This document shows, piece after piece, positions 5,148 to 13,159 of a stretch of DNA of 20,954 bases (positions within the stretch are counted from its first letter, which is position 1; each line of letters opens with the position of its first letter). The notes below the pieces were generated by a model that did not search any database, was not told where the DNA came from, and was given only the letters and a program-made list of their open reading frames with translations. The position numbers and the translations under genes are program-made. Origin of the DNA: an uncultured Collinsella sp. (GTDB lineage Bacteria; Actinomycetota; Coriobacteriia; Coriobacteriales; Coriobacteriaceae); assembly GCA_900548935.1 (NCBI GenBank), contig URMR01000018.1:1-20954 (forward strand). The letters are read 5' to 3'.

Positions 5148-7370
5148 ATGGAGAAGCATAAAGTGATCTGCCCGTATTGCGGCGCCGGTTGCCAGTTTAA
5201 CCTCTTGGTCCAAAACGGCCAGGTCGTGGGTACCGAACCGCTCAACGGCATCACCAACCAGAGCGAGCTGTGCCTTAAGGGCATGAGCGGCTACGACTTC
5301 ATCAACGACACCAAGATCTTGACTCCTCGCGTACTGCACCCGATGATCCGCCGCACCAAGGGCGCGGATCTTGAGCGCGTAAGCTGGGACGAGGCACTGG
5401 ATTTCACCGCATCTAAGATGCAGGCCATAATTGACGAATATGGTCCTAACGCTGTCATGACCACCGGCTCTTCGCGAGGCGGCGGCAATGAGGCGAACTA
5501 CGTCATGCAGAAGTTTACGCGTGCGTGCATCGGCACCCACAGCGTGGACAACTGCGCCCGTACTTGACACGGCCCTACTGTCCTCGGTCTGATGGACACG
5601 GTTGGTTCAGGTTGCATGTCATGCTCCATCCCCGGTATGGAGGATGCGGGCTGCATTTTCCTCTTCGGCTATAACCCTGCCGATTCGCACCCCATCGTCG
5701 CAAGGCGTATCGTGCGAGCCAAAGAAAAGGGTTGCAAGATCATCGTCGCCGATCCGCGCCATATCGAAACCGCGCGTATCGCCGATCTCTACCTTCCGAT
5801 CAAGAACGGTTGCAACGTTGCGTTCCTCAACGCCTTTGCCAACTGCTTGGTCAACGATGGCCTCTACGACAAGGAATTCGTCGCCGAGCACACGAACGGC
5901 TTTGACGAATGGTGGGAGACCATCAAGAACTACACTCCCGAATCTGTACAGGACATCACGGGTGTCGAGCCCGCGCTGATCCACCAAGCTGCCGAGATGT
6001 ACGCCACGGCGAAGCCCTCTGCCATCATTGGCTGGGGCATGGGCGTATGCCAGCAGAAGCAGAACCTGAAGACGGTGCACACCATCGCCTCCATCGCCTG
6101 CGTTGCCGGCCAGATCGGCAAACCCAATTCCGGTCTCGCGCCCGTGCGTGGCCAGAATAACGTCCAGGGCTCCTGCGATATGGGCATGCTGCCCAACCTG
6201 TACCCTGGCTACCAGAAGGTCACCGACCCGGCAGTGCGTGCCAAGTTTGCCAAGGCTTGGGGCGTGCCCGAGGAAAAGCTCCCGCTCGAGGAGGGCTACA
6301 AGCTCACCGACCTGGGCCACCTGGTCGACGAGGGCAAGGTGCACTGCTTCTACAACTACGGCGAGGACCCGGTGCAGACCGAGCCCGATTCGGCCGGTAT
6401 GCGCAAGACGCTCTCCGAGCTGGATCTGTTCATTTGCCAGGACATCTTTATGACGCAGACGACCATGCTCGCCGACGTCATTCTGCCCGCCACCTCTTGG
6501 GGCGAGCACGAGGGTGTCTTTACCGCATCCGACCGTAGCTTCCAGCACTTTGACGCGGCTGTTCCGCCCAAGGGCGAGTGCCGTCACGACTGGGAGATCT
6601 TCGCGGACCTGTCTACGCGTATGGGTTACCCCATGCACTACGACAACACCGAGCAGATCTGGAACGAGTGCATTAGTCTGTGCCCCAACTTTGTGGGCGC
6701 GACCTACGAGAAGATGGCTCCCGAGGGCGGTTACGCCCAGTGGCCCGTCAAGAGCACCGATGTGAACGACCACGGTACGCCCGACATGTTCGCTGGTGGC
6801 AAGTTCACCACCAAGGACGGCCGCGCCAACCTGATGGCACACGACTGGGAGGCGCCCTCCGAGCTTCCCGACGATGAGTACCCGCTCATCCTGTGCACCG
6901 TCCGCGAGGTCGGCCACTACAGCTGCCGCTCGATGACCGGCAACTGCAAGACGCTGGCACTGCTTGCCGACGAGCCCGGCTTTGTCCGCATGAATCCCGC
7001 GGACGCCCAGGCACGCGGCATCAAGAATGGCGACATCGTCTCGATCCACAGCCGCCGCGGCCAGGTATACAGCCGCGCCGACGTGAGCGACCGCATCAAC
7101 AAGGGCACGGTCTATATGACCTACCAGTGGTGGATCGGCAAGTGCAACGAGCTGACCATGCACAAGGTCGACCCGGTCTCGCATACGCCCGAGGACAAGT
7201 TCTCCGCCTGCCAGGTCGACGCTATCGCCGACCAGGTCTGGGCCGAGGGCGAGGTCGAGCGTCAGTACACCGAGCTCAAGCAGGCTCTGGTGGACGCCGC
7301 CGCTCCCCAGGACGTTGAGCCCGGCGCCGCCAAGTTCGACGACGAGACGCACGTGAACCAAATCGTGTAG
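5148..7370 (+). CDS. fdhF: Formate dehydrogenase H, selenocysteine-containing (TGA at 5565-5567 read as Sec)
   Basis: 740 residues if the in-frame TGA is read as selenocysteine. FdhF oxidises formate to CO2 at a molybdopterin centre and passes electrons to the hydrogenase. The [4Fe-4S] ligands C8, C11, C15 and C42 and Lys44 lie at the same positions as in E. coli FDH-H. The TGA is codon 140, in the context CART-U-HGPT versus CARV-U-HGPS in E. coli, where Sec140 is the molybdenum ligand and the next His is catalytic. A SECIS-like hairpin follows. The downstream part continues in frame with normal family sequence to TAG, so this is recoding and not a broken gene. The ATG at 5148 has a strong AGGAAGGAGGG site. 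The C-terminus runs about 25 residues longer than the E. coli protein. It lies 76 nt after hydN. Confidence 0.96.
5565..5610 (+). promoter_or_regulatory. Sec codon and bacterial SECIS element of fdhF
   Basis: The UGA is followed by a hairpin with apical stem GTCC/GGAC (5580-5583 with 5594-5597) presenting the loop motif GGTCT at 5586-5590. In E. coli fdhF the SelB-binding GGUCU begins 18 nt after UGA; here the distance is also 18 nt, and the first eight bases after UGA (CACGGCCC) are the same. SelB and tRNA-Sec must be encoded elsewhere in the genome. Confidence 0.88.
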
Positions 7371-7391
7371 TCCCGTTCTCGTTGGCTTTTT

Positions 7392-7434
7392 GGGCCGGGC
7401 GTCCCGTACGTTCGGGATCCCGGCCCGTTATTTT
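7392..7434 (+). terminator. Terminator-like hairpin between fdhF and hyfA
   Basis: GGGCCGGGCGTCCCG (7392-7406) pairs with CGGGATCCCGGCCC (7413-7426), one bulge, six-nt loop, followed by GTTATTTT. It lies inside what otherwise looks like one transcription unit; no promoter was recognised before hyfA. It may partly end transcription and so set the ratio of hydN-fdhF to hydrogenase mRNA. Confidence 0.7.
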
Positions 7435-7448
7435 GAAAGGAAGTGGGG

Positions 7449-8066
7449 ATGAACCGCTTCATCGACATCAACCCGGAGAGGTGCATCGGCTGCGGAACAT
7501 GCCAGTCCGCCTGTGCCGACGCTCACCGGATGCAGGGTCTTCAGGATACGCCGCGCCTGGCGCTCGTGAAGACCGGCGGTATTTCGGCCGCCCTTGCCTG
7601 CCACCATTGCGAGGGTGCCCCCTGCGCCGAGGTTTGCCCGGTGAATGCCATCGAGCACGATGGCGATCGCATCCACGTCAAGGAGCAGGAGTGCATCGGG
7701 TGCAGACTGTGCGCCATCGCGTGCCCCTTCGGAGCCATCCATCCCGATGGCACGTCTATCGCCGGTGTCGCAGGCATGTGCGACCCGACGCCTTCGTATC
7801 CTAAGTCCCTGAGCAGCCTGCTTACGTGGGCTCCCGGCCAGTACACCTGTGCTGTCAAGTGCGACCTGTGCGCCTTCGATCCGGACGGCCCGCATTGTGT
7901 GGCGGCGTGCCCCACCAAGGCGCTGACCGTCATGGGCGGCGCGGCCGATCGCGAGCTCGACGAGGCCAAGCGCCTGCGCTCGATCGAAAACGGTCCGGTC
8001 GTCGACGTTACCGCTGTGGCCCAGGGCCTGTCCGAGAAAGCAGAAGGGAGCGTAAACAATGGATAG
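7449..8066 (+). CDS. hyfA: HyfA/HycB-like four-cluster [4Fe-4S] electron-transfer subunit
   Basis: 205 residues, close to E. coli HycB (203). Cysteine groups CIGCGTCQSAC (12-22), CHHCEGAPCAEVC, CIGCRLCAIAC and CDLCAFDPDGPHCVAAC mark four [4Fe-4S] clusters. In formate hydrogenlyase this protein links FdhF to the hydrogenase peripheral arm. It is a paralogue of the HydN-like protein at 4553. The insert between clusters (about residues 100-135, with PTPSYPKSLSSLLTWAPG) is longer than in HydN, as in HycB/HyfA. The start at 7449 follows AAAGGAAG; a GTG two codons upstream would overlap that site. The stop overlaps the hyfB start by 8 nt, implying translational coupling. Confidence 0.9.
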   Translation: MNRFIDINPERCIGCGTCQSACADAHRMQGLQDTPRLALVKTGGISAALACHHCEGAPCAEVCPVNAIEHDGDRIHVKEQECIGCRLCAIACPFGAIHPDGTSIAGVAGMCDPTPSYPKSLSSLLTWAPGQYTCAVKCDLCAFDPDGPHCVAACPTKALTVMGGAADRELDEAKRLRSIENGPVVDVTAVAQGLSEKAEGSVNNG

Positions 8067-10077
8067 CATGACGCTGTTTATCGCATCGCTTGCCGTCTCG
8101 TGCATCGGTGCGCTCGCCTCGGTTCTGCTGATCAAGGCCGATAACGCCGCCAAGACCGCCGGCTGCCTTATCGGCGCCGTCGCGGCCGTGCTGTCGTTCA
8201 TCGCGGGCCTCGAGGCCGTGCTTGGCGACGTTTCGTCCCTCAACACGGTCTTCTTCTTCCCGTTCGCCCGTCTCGAGCTCTTGCTCAACGGCCTTGCGGG
8301 CCTGATCGTGGTCCTCATCTCGATTCTCGCCTTTGCGGGCTTCATCTACGGTCTGTCCTACTTCGACGAGTACCCGGGCAAGGTCGGGCGCGCCGGCTTC
8401 TTTATGAACACCTTCGTCGCCTCGATGATGCTCGTCATCACCGCCGACAACGTGTTCTGGTTCCTGGTCGCCTTTGAGCTCATGTCCCTTACGAGCTACT
8501 TCCTTGTCGTTATCGAGGAGAACAAGAACTCCATTAGGGGCGGTTGGCTCTACTTCGTCATCGCGCACGTGGGCTTCGTTCTCATCATGGCGAGCTTCCT
8601 GCTCATGACCAACGGCGTGGGCGGTTCCTTCAGCTTCAGTGATTTCCGTACGCATGACTTTGGACCCGCCGTCTCCTCCGCGTGCTTCGTCCTCGCGTTC
8701 TTCGGATTTGGCGCGAAGGCCGGTATCATTCCGCTGCACTCCTGGCTGCCCCAGGCGCACCCCGAGGCGCCGTCCAACGTGTCCGCCCTCATGTCCGGCG
8801 GCATGATCAAGATCGGCATCCTGGGAATCCTCAAGGTCGGTCTCGACCTGCTCGCGGGTTCGGGCGTCCAGCTCTGGTGGGGCCTCATGGTCCTGGTCTT
8901 CGGATCCATCTCGTCGGTCCTGGGTGTCGTCTACGCCCTCCACGAGCACGACATCAAGCGCCTGCTTGCCTATCACTCCGTCGAGAACATCGGCATCATC
9001 TTGCTCGGTGTCGGCGCGTCCATGACGGCGCACGCCCTGGGCAACGACGTCATCGCGACGATCGCGCTCATGGCCGCCCTCTACCACACGCTCAACCACG
9101 CCATGTTCAAGGGCGAGCTGTTCCTCGGCGCGGGCTCCCTGCTCTATGCCACGGGTACGCGCAACATGGAGAAGATGGGCGGTCTGTTCCGCCGCATGCC
9201 GGTCACGGCCGTCTGCTTCCTCATCGGTGCCCTTGCCATCTCGGCCATCCCGCCGCTCAACGGCTTCGTTTCCGAGTGGTTCACCTACCAGTCCCTGTTC
9301 AACATCTCGACGCTCTCCGACCCGGTCGTCATGGTGTTCGCCGTCGCCTCCGCGGCCGCCCTCGCCATCACCGGTGCCCTGGCCGTCACGTGCTTCGTGA
9401 AGGCCTACGGCGTCTCGTTCGCGAGCAGCCCTCGTTCCCAGGAGGCCGCGAACGCCAAGGAGTCCCCGGCTCCGATGTTGTTCTCGCAGATGCTCCTCGC
9501 GGCCATCTGCGTGGTACTGGGAATCGGCTCCCCGGTCATCGCCCCGGTTCTGGGCGACGTCGCCCAGAGCGTGCTTGCCGGCTCCGCCGTCACAGCCACC
9601 TCGGGCGTGTCTCTCGTGAACGAGATTTCCGGTGCCGCCACCTCCACCCCCGCGATCGCCATCGCGCTCGTGGTCCTCACCGGCCTCGCGTTCGTGTTGA
9701 GGTCCTGCCTCGGCACCAAGGCCCCCGCTAAGAAGACCGACCCTTGGGCGTGCGGCTACGAGCCCAACGAGCACATGCCCGTCGTCGCCACGAGCTTCGC
9801 GTCCGACGTCGAACTCTTCATGGGCCCGCTCTACACCCTGCGCGAGGTATGCACCAAGATCTGCTGGTCCATCGCGCACGTGTTCCAGAAGCTCACCGGT
9901 GTCGCCCAGGGCGTCGAGCCCCTGCCCGACCGTTTCCTGGTCGATGCACCGAGCGAGGGTGCCGACAAGCTGGCCGGCCTCGCCTCCAAGATCGAGGGCG
10001 GCAACTACTCCGTATACATCTGCTACATCGTCGCGGCGCTCGTGGTCTTCCTCGTGCTCGCCGTGGTCATGGTCTAG
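8059..10077 (+). CDS. hyfB: Hydrogenase-4 membrane subunit HyfB (antiporter-like, NuoL-type)
   Basis: 672 residues, the same length as E. coli HyfB, with many hydrophobic segments along its length. It belongs to the Mrp antiporter/complex I NuoL family and forms part of the membrane arm. The family signature around FGFGAKAGIIPLHSWLPQAH (215-234) contains Lys220, and VAFELMSLTSYF carries Glu140; both are the charged residues used for proton movement in this family. A cytoplasmic Cys-containing stretch, KKTDPWACGYEP, follows the last core helices, as in HycC/HyfB. The ATG overlaps the hyfA stop by 8 nt; a second in-frame ATG at codon 4 cannot be excluded. The next gene starts 17 nt after the stop. 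Confidence 0.95.
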   Translation: MDSMTLFIASLAVSCIGALASVLLIKADNAAKTAGCLIGAVAAVLSFIAGLEAVLGDVSSLNTVFFFPFARLELLLNGLAGLIVVLISILAFAGFIYGLSYFDEYPGKVGRAGFFMNTFVASMMLVITADNVFWFLVAFELMSLTSYFLVVIEENKNSIRGGWLYFVIAHVGFVLIMASFLLMTNGVGGSFSFSDFRTHDFGPAVSSACFVLAFFGFGAKAGIIPLHSWLPQAHPEAPSNVSALMSGGMIKIGILGILKVGLDLLAGSGVQLWWGLMVLVFGSISSVLGVVYALHEHDIKRLLAYHSVENIGIILLGVGASMTAHALGNDVIATIALMAALYHTLNHAMFKGELFLGAGSLLYATGTRNMEKMGGLFRRMPVTAVCFLIGALAISAIPPLNGFVSEWFTYQSLFNISTLSDPVVMVFAVASAAALAITGALAVTCFVKAYGVSFASSPRSQEAANAKESPAPMLFSQMLLAAICVVLGIGSPVIAPVLGDVAQSVLAGSAVTATSGVSLVNEISGAATSTPAIAIALVVLTGLAFVLRSCLGTKAPAKKTDPWACGYEPNEHMPVVATSFASDVELFMGPLYTLREVCTKICWSIAHVFQKLTGVAQGVEPLPDRFLVDAPSEGADKLAGLASKIEGGNYSVYICYIVAALVVFLVLAVVMV

Positions 10078-10094
10078 AGAGGGGAGAGGATATT

Positions 10095-11018
10095 ATGAAC
10101 ATCGTTCTTGCGATGGCGCAGGGCCTCGTGGTCATGCTGGTCGCGCCCTTCTTCTCCGGCCTCGCCCGTGTGATTCGCGCGAAGATGCACAATCGCCGCG
10201 GTCCGTCCATCCTTCAGGATTACCGGGACCTCGCGAAGCTCATGGCGCGTCCCGAGTCCGTGAGTTCCGACTCGAGCTTCGTGCTGCGCATCATGCCGCC
10301 GCTGTTCCTCGCGGTGTCGTTTATGCTCGCCATGGGCCTGCCCATGTTCACGCTCCAGAGCCCCATGCCCGTCTTTGGTGACGCCATCACCATCATGTAC
10401 GCGCTCGCGCTGTCCCGCTTCTTCTTCGCGCTGTCCGGCGTGGATTCCTCCAATGCCTACGCGGGCTTCGGCGGTATCCGCGAGCTCCTCATGAGCGTGC
10501 TCATCGAGCCGTCCATGCTCATCGCGCTGTTTACCGTCGCCATCGTGTGCGGCTCCACGGACATTGCGACCATGGGTCAGCACATCGTTACGGGCAACGT
10601 CTCGAGCGTCGTCGCCGTCATCCTCGCCGGCGTCGCCTTCGCGGCCGCCTGCTATATGGAGCTCGGCAAGCTTCCGTTCGATCAGGCCGAAGCCGAGCAG
10701 GAGCTCCAGGAGGGCCCGCTCGCCGAGCTCTCCGGCCCGTCCCTGGCCATGATGAAGCTCGCCATGGGCATGAAGCAGGTCGTGGTCGTCGCTTGGTTCA
10801 CCTCCATCTTCATCCCCTGGGGAGAGCCCGCGACCATCGGCGTCACCGCTCTCGTGGGCGCCGTCGTCTTCCTTGTCAAGTGCCTGGTCGATTTCGTTGT
10901 CTGCGGCGTGCTCGAGAACTCCGTTTCCCGTTCGCGCTTCAAGGTGCTCGGTAACCAGACCTGGGCCGTCGTCGGCATCGCGGTCCTCGCGTTCGTCTTC
11001 GTCGTCGTAGGCGTGTAG
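10095..11018 (+). CDS. hyfC: Hydrogenase-4 membrane subunit HyfC/HycD (NuoH-like)
   Basis: 307 residues, the length of E. coli HycD. It is the NuoH-like anchor that connects the hydrogenase catalytic subunits to the membrane. The N-terminus MNIVLAMAQGLVVMLVAPFF is the first membrane helix, followed by RVIRAKMHNRRGPSILQDY, the conserved cytoplasmic loop of this family (the E-x-R-x-G-P-like region of NuoH). KLPFDQAEAEQELQEG (about residues 193-208) is the acidic loop near the quinone-site equivalent. The ATG at 10095 follows GAGAGGGGAGAGG; an alternative frame start far upstream lies inside hyfB and was rejected. The gap to hyfD is 16 nt. Confidence 0.95.
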   Translation: MNIVLAMAQGLVVMLVAPFFSGLARVIRAKMHNRRGPSILQDYRDLAKLMARPESVSSDSSFVLRIMPPLFLAVSFMLAMGLPMFTLQSPMPVFGDAITIMYALALSRFFFALSGVDSSNAYAGFGGIRELLMSVLIEPSMLIALFTVAIVCGSTDIATMGQHIVTGNVSSVVAVILAGVAFAAACYMELGKLPFDQAEAEQELQEGPLAELSGPSLAMMKLAMGMKQVVVVAWFTSIFIPWGEPATIGVTALVGAVVFLVKCLVDFVVCGVLENSVSRSRFKVLGNQTWAVVGIAVLAFVFVVVGV

Positions 11019-11034
11019 GGAGAAGGGAGAAACT

Positions 11035-12492
11035 ATGTCAATCGAATCGAGCTTGTCCCTCTTTGCCATGGTGGCGATCGCCGTCCCCATGCTGGGCTCC
11101 CTGCTCATCGTCATGCTGCCGCGTCCCTACGCTAAATGGATCTGCGCCTTTGCCGGCGGCATCGCCACGGTCGCTTCCGTTGGCTTGGCCGCGACGTTTG
11201 CCGGAAACGGCATGAACGCGGTCGATGTAACCTGGGCGAGTATGGGCCAGACCTTGGTCATGGGCTTCATATTCGACCGGATGAGCACGCTGCTCGCACC
11301 CGCGTTCGTCGCTATCGGCCTGCTCGTCGTCATCTATTCGTTCCCGTACATGAGCGATAAGAACAAGGAGCATCCCGACGCGCCCCGTCGCCGCTTCTAC
11401 GTGTACTTCTCCACGTTCATCGGCGCCATGGCCGGTCTCGCCTACAGCTCCACCATCGTCGGCCAGCTCGTTTTCTTCGAGATCACCGGCGTGTGCTCCT
11501 GGGGCCTCATCAGCTACTACATGACGCCCACGGCCAAGAAGGCCGGTATGAAGGCGCTCATCATCACCCATATCGGCGCTCTGGGACTCTACATCGGCGC
11601 GGCCTTCCTGTTCGCCGGAACCGGCACGTTCGCGCTGAGCGCGATCTCCCAGCTCGATTCCGGTATGAAGACCGTCGTGCTGCTGCTCATCCTGTTCGCC
11701 GCTTGGGCCAAGTCCGCCCAGTTCCCGCTCTACATGTGGCTGCCCTCCGCAATGGAGGCCCCCACGCCCGTTTCCGCCTACCTCCATGGCGCGTCCATGG
11801 TGAAGGTCGGCGTGTGCGTGTTCGCCCGCGCTCTTGCGAGTGCCGGCGATATCCCCGAGATCGTCGGTTGGGTCGCCATCATCGACGCCGTCGTGACCAT
11901 GCTCTTCGGCTTCCTCATGTACCTGCCCCAGAAGGATATGAAGCGCCTGCTCGCCTTCTCGACGATCGCGCAGCTCGCCTACGTGTTCTTCGGCCTGGGC
12001 CTCTCCGTGTTCGGAAGCCAGATGGCGTTCAACGGCGCCGTCGAGCACATCTTCAACCACGCGTTCACCAAGACCCTGTTCTTCCTCATCGCCGGCTCCC
12101 TCAGCTTCACGCTGGGAACCCGTATGTTGCCCAAGATCCAGGGCCTCATGAAGAAGTACCCGGTCACGGGCGTGGGCTTCGCGGTCGCCGCGACCGCTAT
12201 CGCCGGCGTGCCCCCCATGAGCACGTTCTTCTCCAAGTTCCAGATTATTTCCGGTGGCTTCGCGGTCGGTGCTTCCAACACGGTCATCTTCGTCCTCGTG
12301 TGCGTCATGGTCGTCGAGACCGTCGCCACCTTCGCATGGTTCCTGCGTTGGATGGGTAAGGTCCTGCCCGGTGAGCCGAGCGAGACCGTGGCCGCCGGCC
12401 AGCCCCTTCCGCGCGCCATGGCGTTCGTGTTCGTCGTCCTCATGATCATGGTCGTCGTCGCCGGTCCTCTGTCCTCTAGTTGGATGGGTTAG
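11035..12492 (+). CDS. hyfD: Hydrogenase-4 membrane subunit HyfD (antiporter-like)
   Basis: 485 residues (E. coli HyfD is about 479). This subunit is present in the Hyf-type and absent from the short Hyc-type complex. The antiporter signature is visible: VFFEITGVCSWGLISYYM with Glu149, AAWAKSAQFPLYMWLPSAME with Lys226, and the conserved HGASMVKVGV helix after it. A later helix carries KRLLAFSTIAQL, the usual lysine-containing segment before the conserved His helix FNHAFTKTLFF. The ATG at 11035 follows GGGAGAAGGGAGA. It is tightly packed between hyfC and hyfE (10 nt gap), consistent with equal expression. Confidence 0.95.
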   Translation: MSIESSLSLFAMVAIAVPMLGSLLIVMLPRPYAKWICAFAGGIATVASVGLAATFAGNGMNAVDVTWASMGQTLVMGFIFDRMSTLLAPAFVAIGLLVVIYSFPYMSDKNKEHPDAPRRRFYVYFSTFIGAMAGLAYSSTIVGQLVFFEITGVCSWGLISYYMTPTAKKAGMKALIITHIGALGLYIGAAFLFAGTGTFALSAISQLDSGMKTVVLLLILFAAWAKSAQFPLYMWLPSAMEAPTPVSAYLHGASMVKVGVCVFARALASAGDIPEIVGWVAIIDAVVTMLFGFLMYLPQKDMKRLLAFSTIAQLAYVFFGLGLSVFGSQMAFNGAVEHIFNHAFTKTLFFLIAGSLSFTLGTRMLPKIQGLMKKYPVTGVGFAVAATAIAGVPPMSTFFSKFQIISGGFAVGASNTVIFVLVCVMVVETVATFAWFLRWMGKVLPGEPSETVAAGQPLPRAMAFVFVVLMIMVVVAGPLSSSWMG

Positions 12493-12502
12493 GAGGTAGG
12501 AC

Positions 12503-13156
12503 ATGGGTTATTCGTTAGTCAATATCCTGGGCGGTCTTCTGATCGTGACCTCCACCATGGTGGTCGTCTCGAAGACCATCCCGTCCGCCATTAAGTGGTA
12601 CGCGATCCAGTCGGTTGTCCTGGTGGGCGTGCTGCTCACCCTGGGCCTCACCACCGGTGCCACCGAGCTTCTCATGTGGGCCGCGTCGGCCTTCGTCACC
12701 AAGGTGATCCTCGTTCCGTTCATTCTCAACCGTGCCTACAAAAAGATGGGTTCGCCTGCCGATAGCACGCTGACCTCCTCCATCAAGCCGGCCTGGACCA
12801 TCATCCTCACCGGTCTGGAGGTGGCCATCTGCTTCGCGGTGGTCACGCGCCTGAGCCTGCCCACCGCTGAGGTGGCTACTCCGGCCCTCGCCATCAGCTT
12901 CGCGCACTTCTTCGTCGGCCTCACGTGCATCATCTCCCAGCGCAACATCCTCAAGCAAATCTTCGGGTACTGCCTTATGGAGAACGGTAGCCACGTGACG
13001 CTCGCCCTGCTCGCGCCCACGGCCCCCGAGATCATCGAGATCGGCATCGCCACCGACGCCATTTTCGCCGTCATCATCATGTCCGCCGTCGTCGTGAGGA
13101 TCTGGAACGACACCAAGTCGCTCGACTCCCACGACCTGACCGAATTGAAGGGGTAG
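12503..13156 (+). CDS. hyfE: Hydrogenase-4 membrane subunit HyfE (NuoK-like)
   Basis: 217 residues, as in E. coli HyfE (216). It is a small membrane protein related to NuoK/MrpC with about six hydrophobic segments. The segment HFFVGLTCIISQRNILKQIFGYCLMENGSH contains the polar/charged loop and the Glu of MENG, typical of HyfE and the NuoK-like charge-transfer chain. GGAGGTAGGAC precedes the ATG. The stop is 3 nt before the hyfF start. Confidence 0.93.
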   Translation: MGYSLVNILGGLLIVTSTMVVVSKTIPSAIKWYAIQSVVLVGVLLTLGLTTGATELLMWAASAFVTKVILVPFILNRAYKKMGSPADSTLTSSIKPAWTIILTGLEVAICFAVVTRLSLPTAEVATPALAISFAHFFVGLTCIISQRNILKQIFGYCLMENGSHVTLALLAPTAPEIIEIGIATDAIFAVIIMSAVVVRIWNDTKSLDSHDLTELKG

Positions 13157-13159
13157 GCC

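Noticed and set aside
5565..5567. fdhF as a pseudogene broken by a stop codon
   Set aside because: The stop is TGA at exactly the Sec position, the SECIS loop is present at the right distance and both sides remain in frame with intact family sequence.
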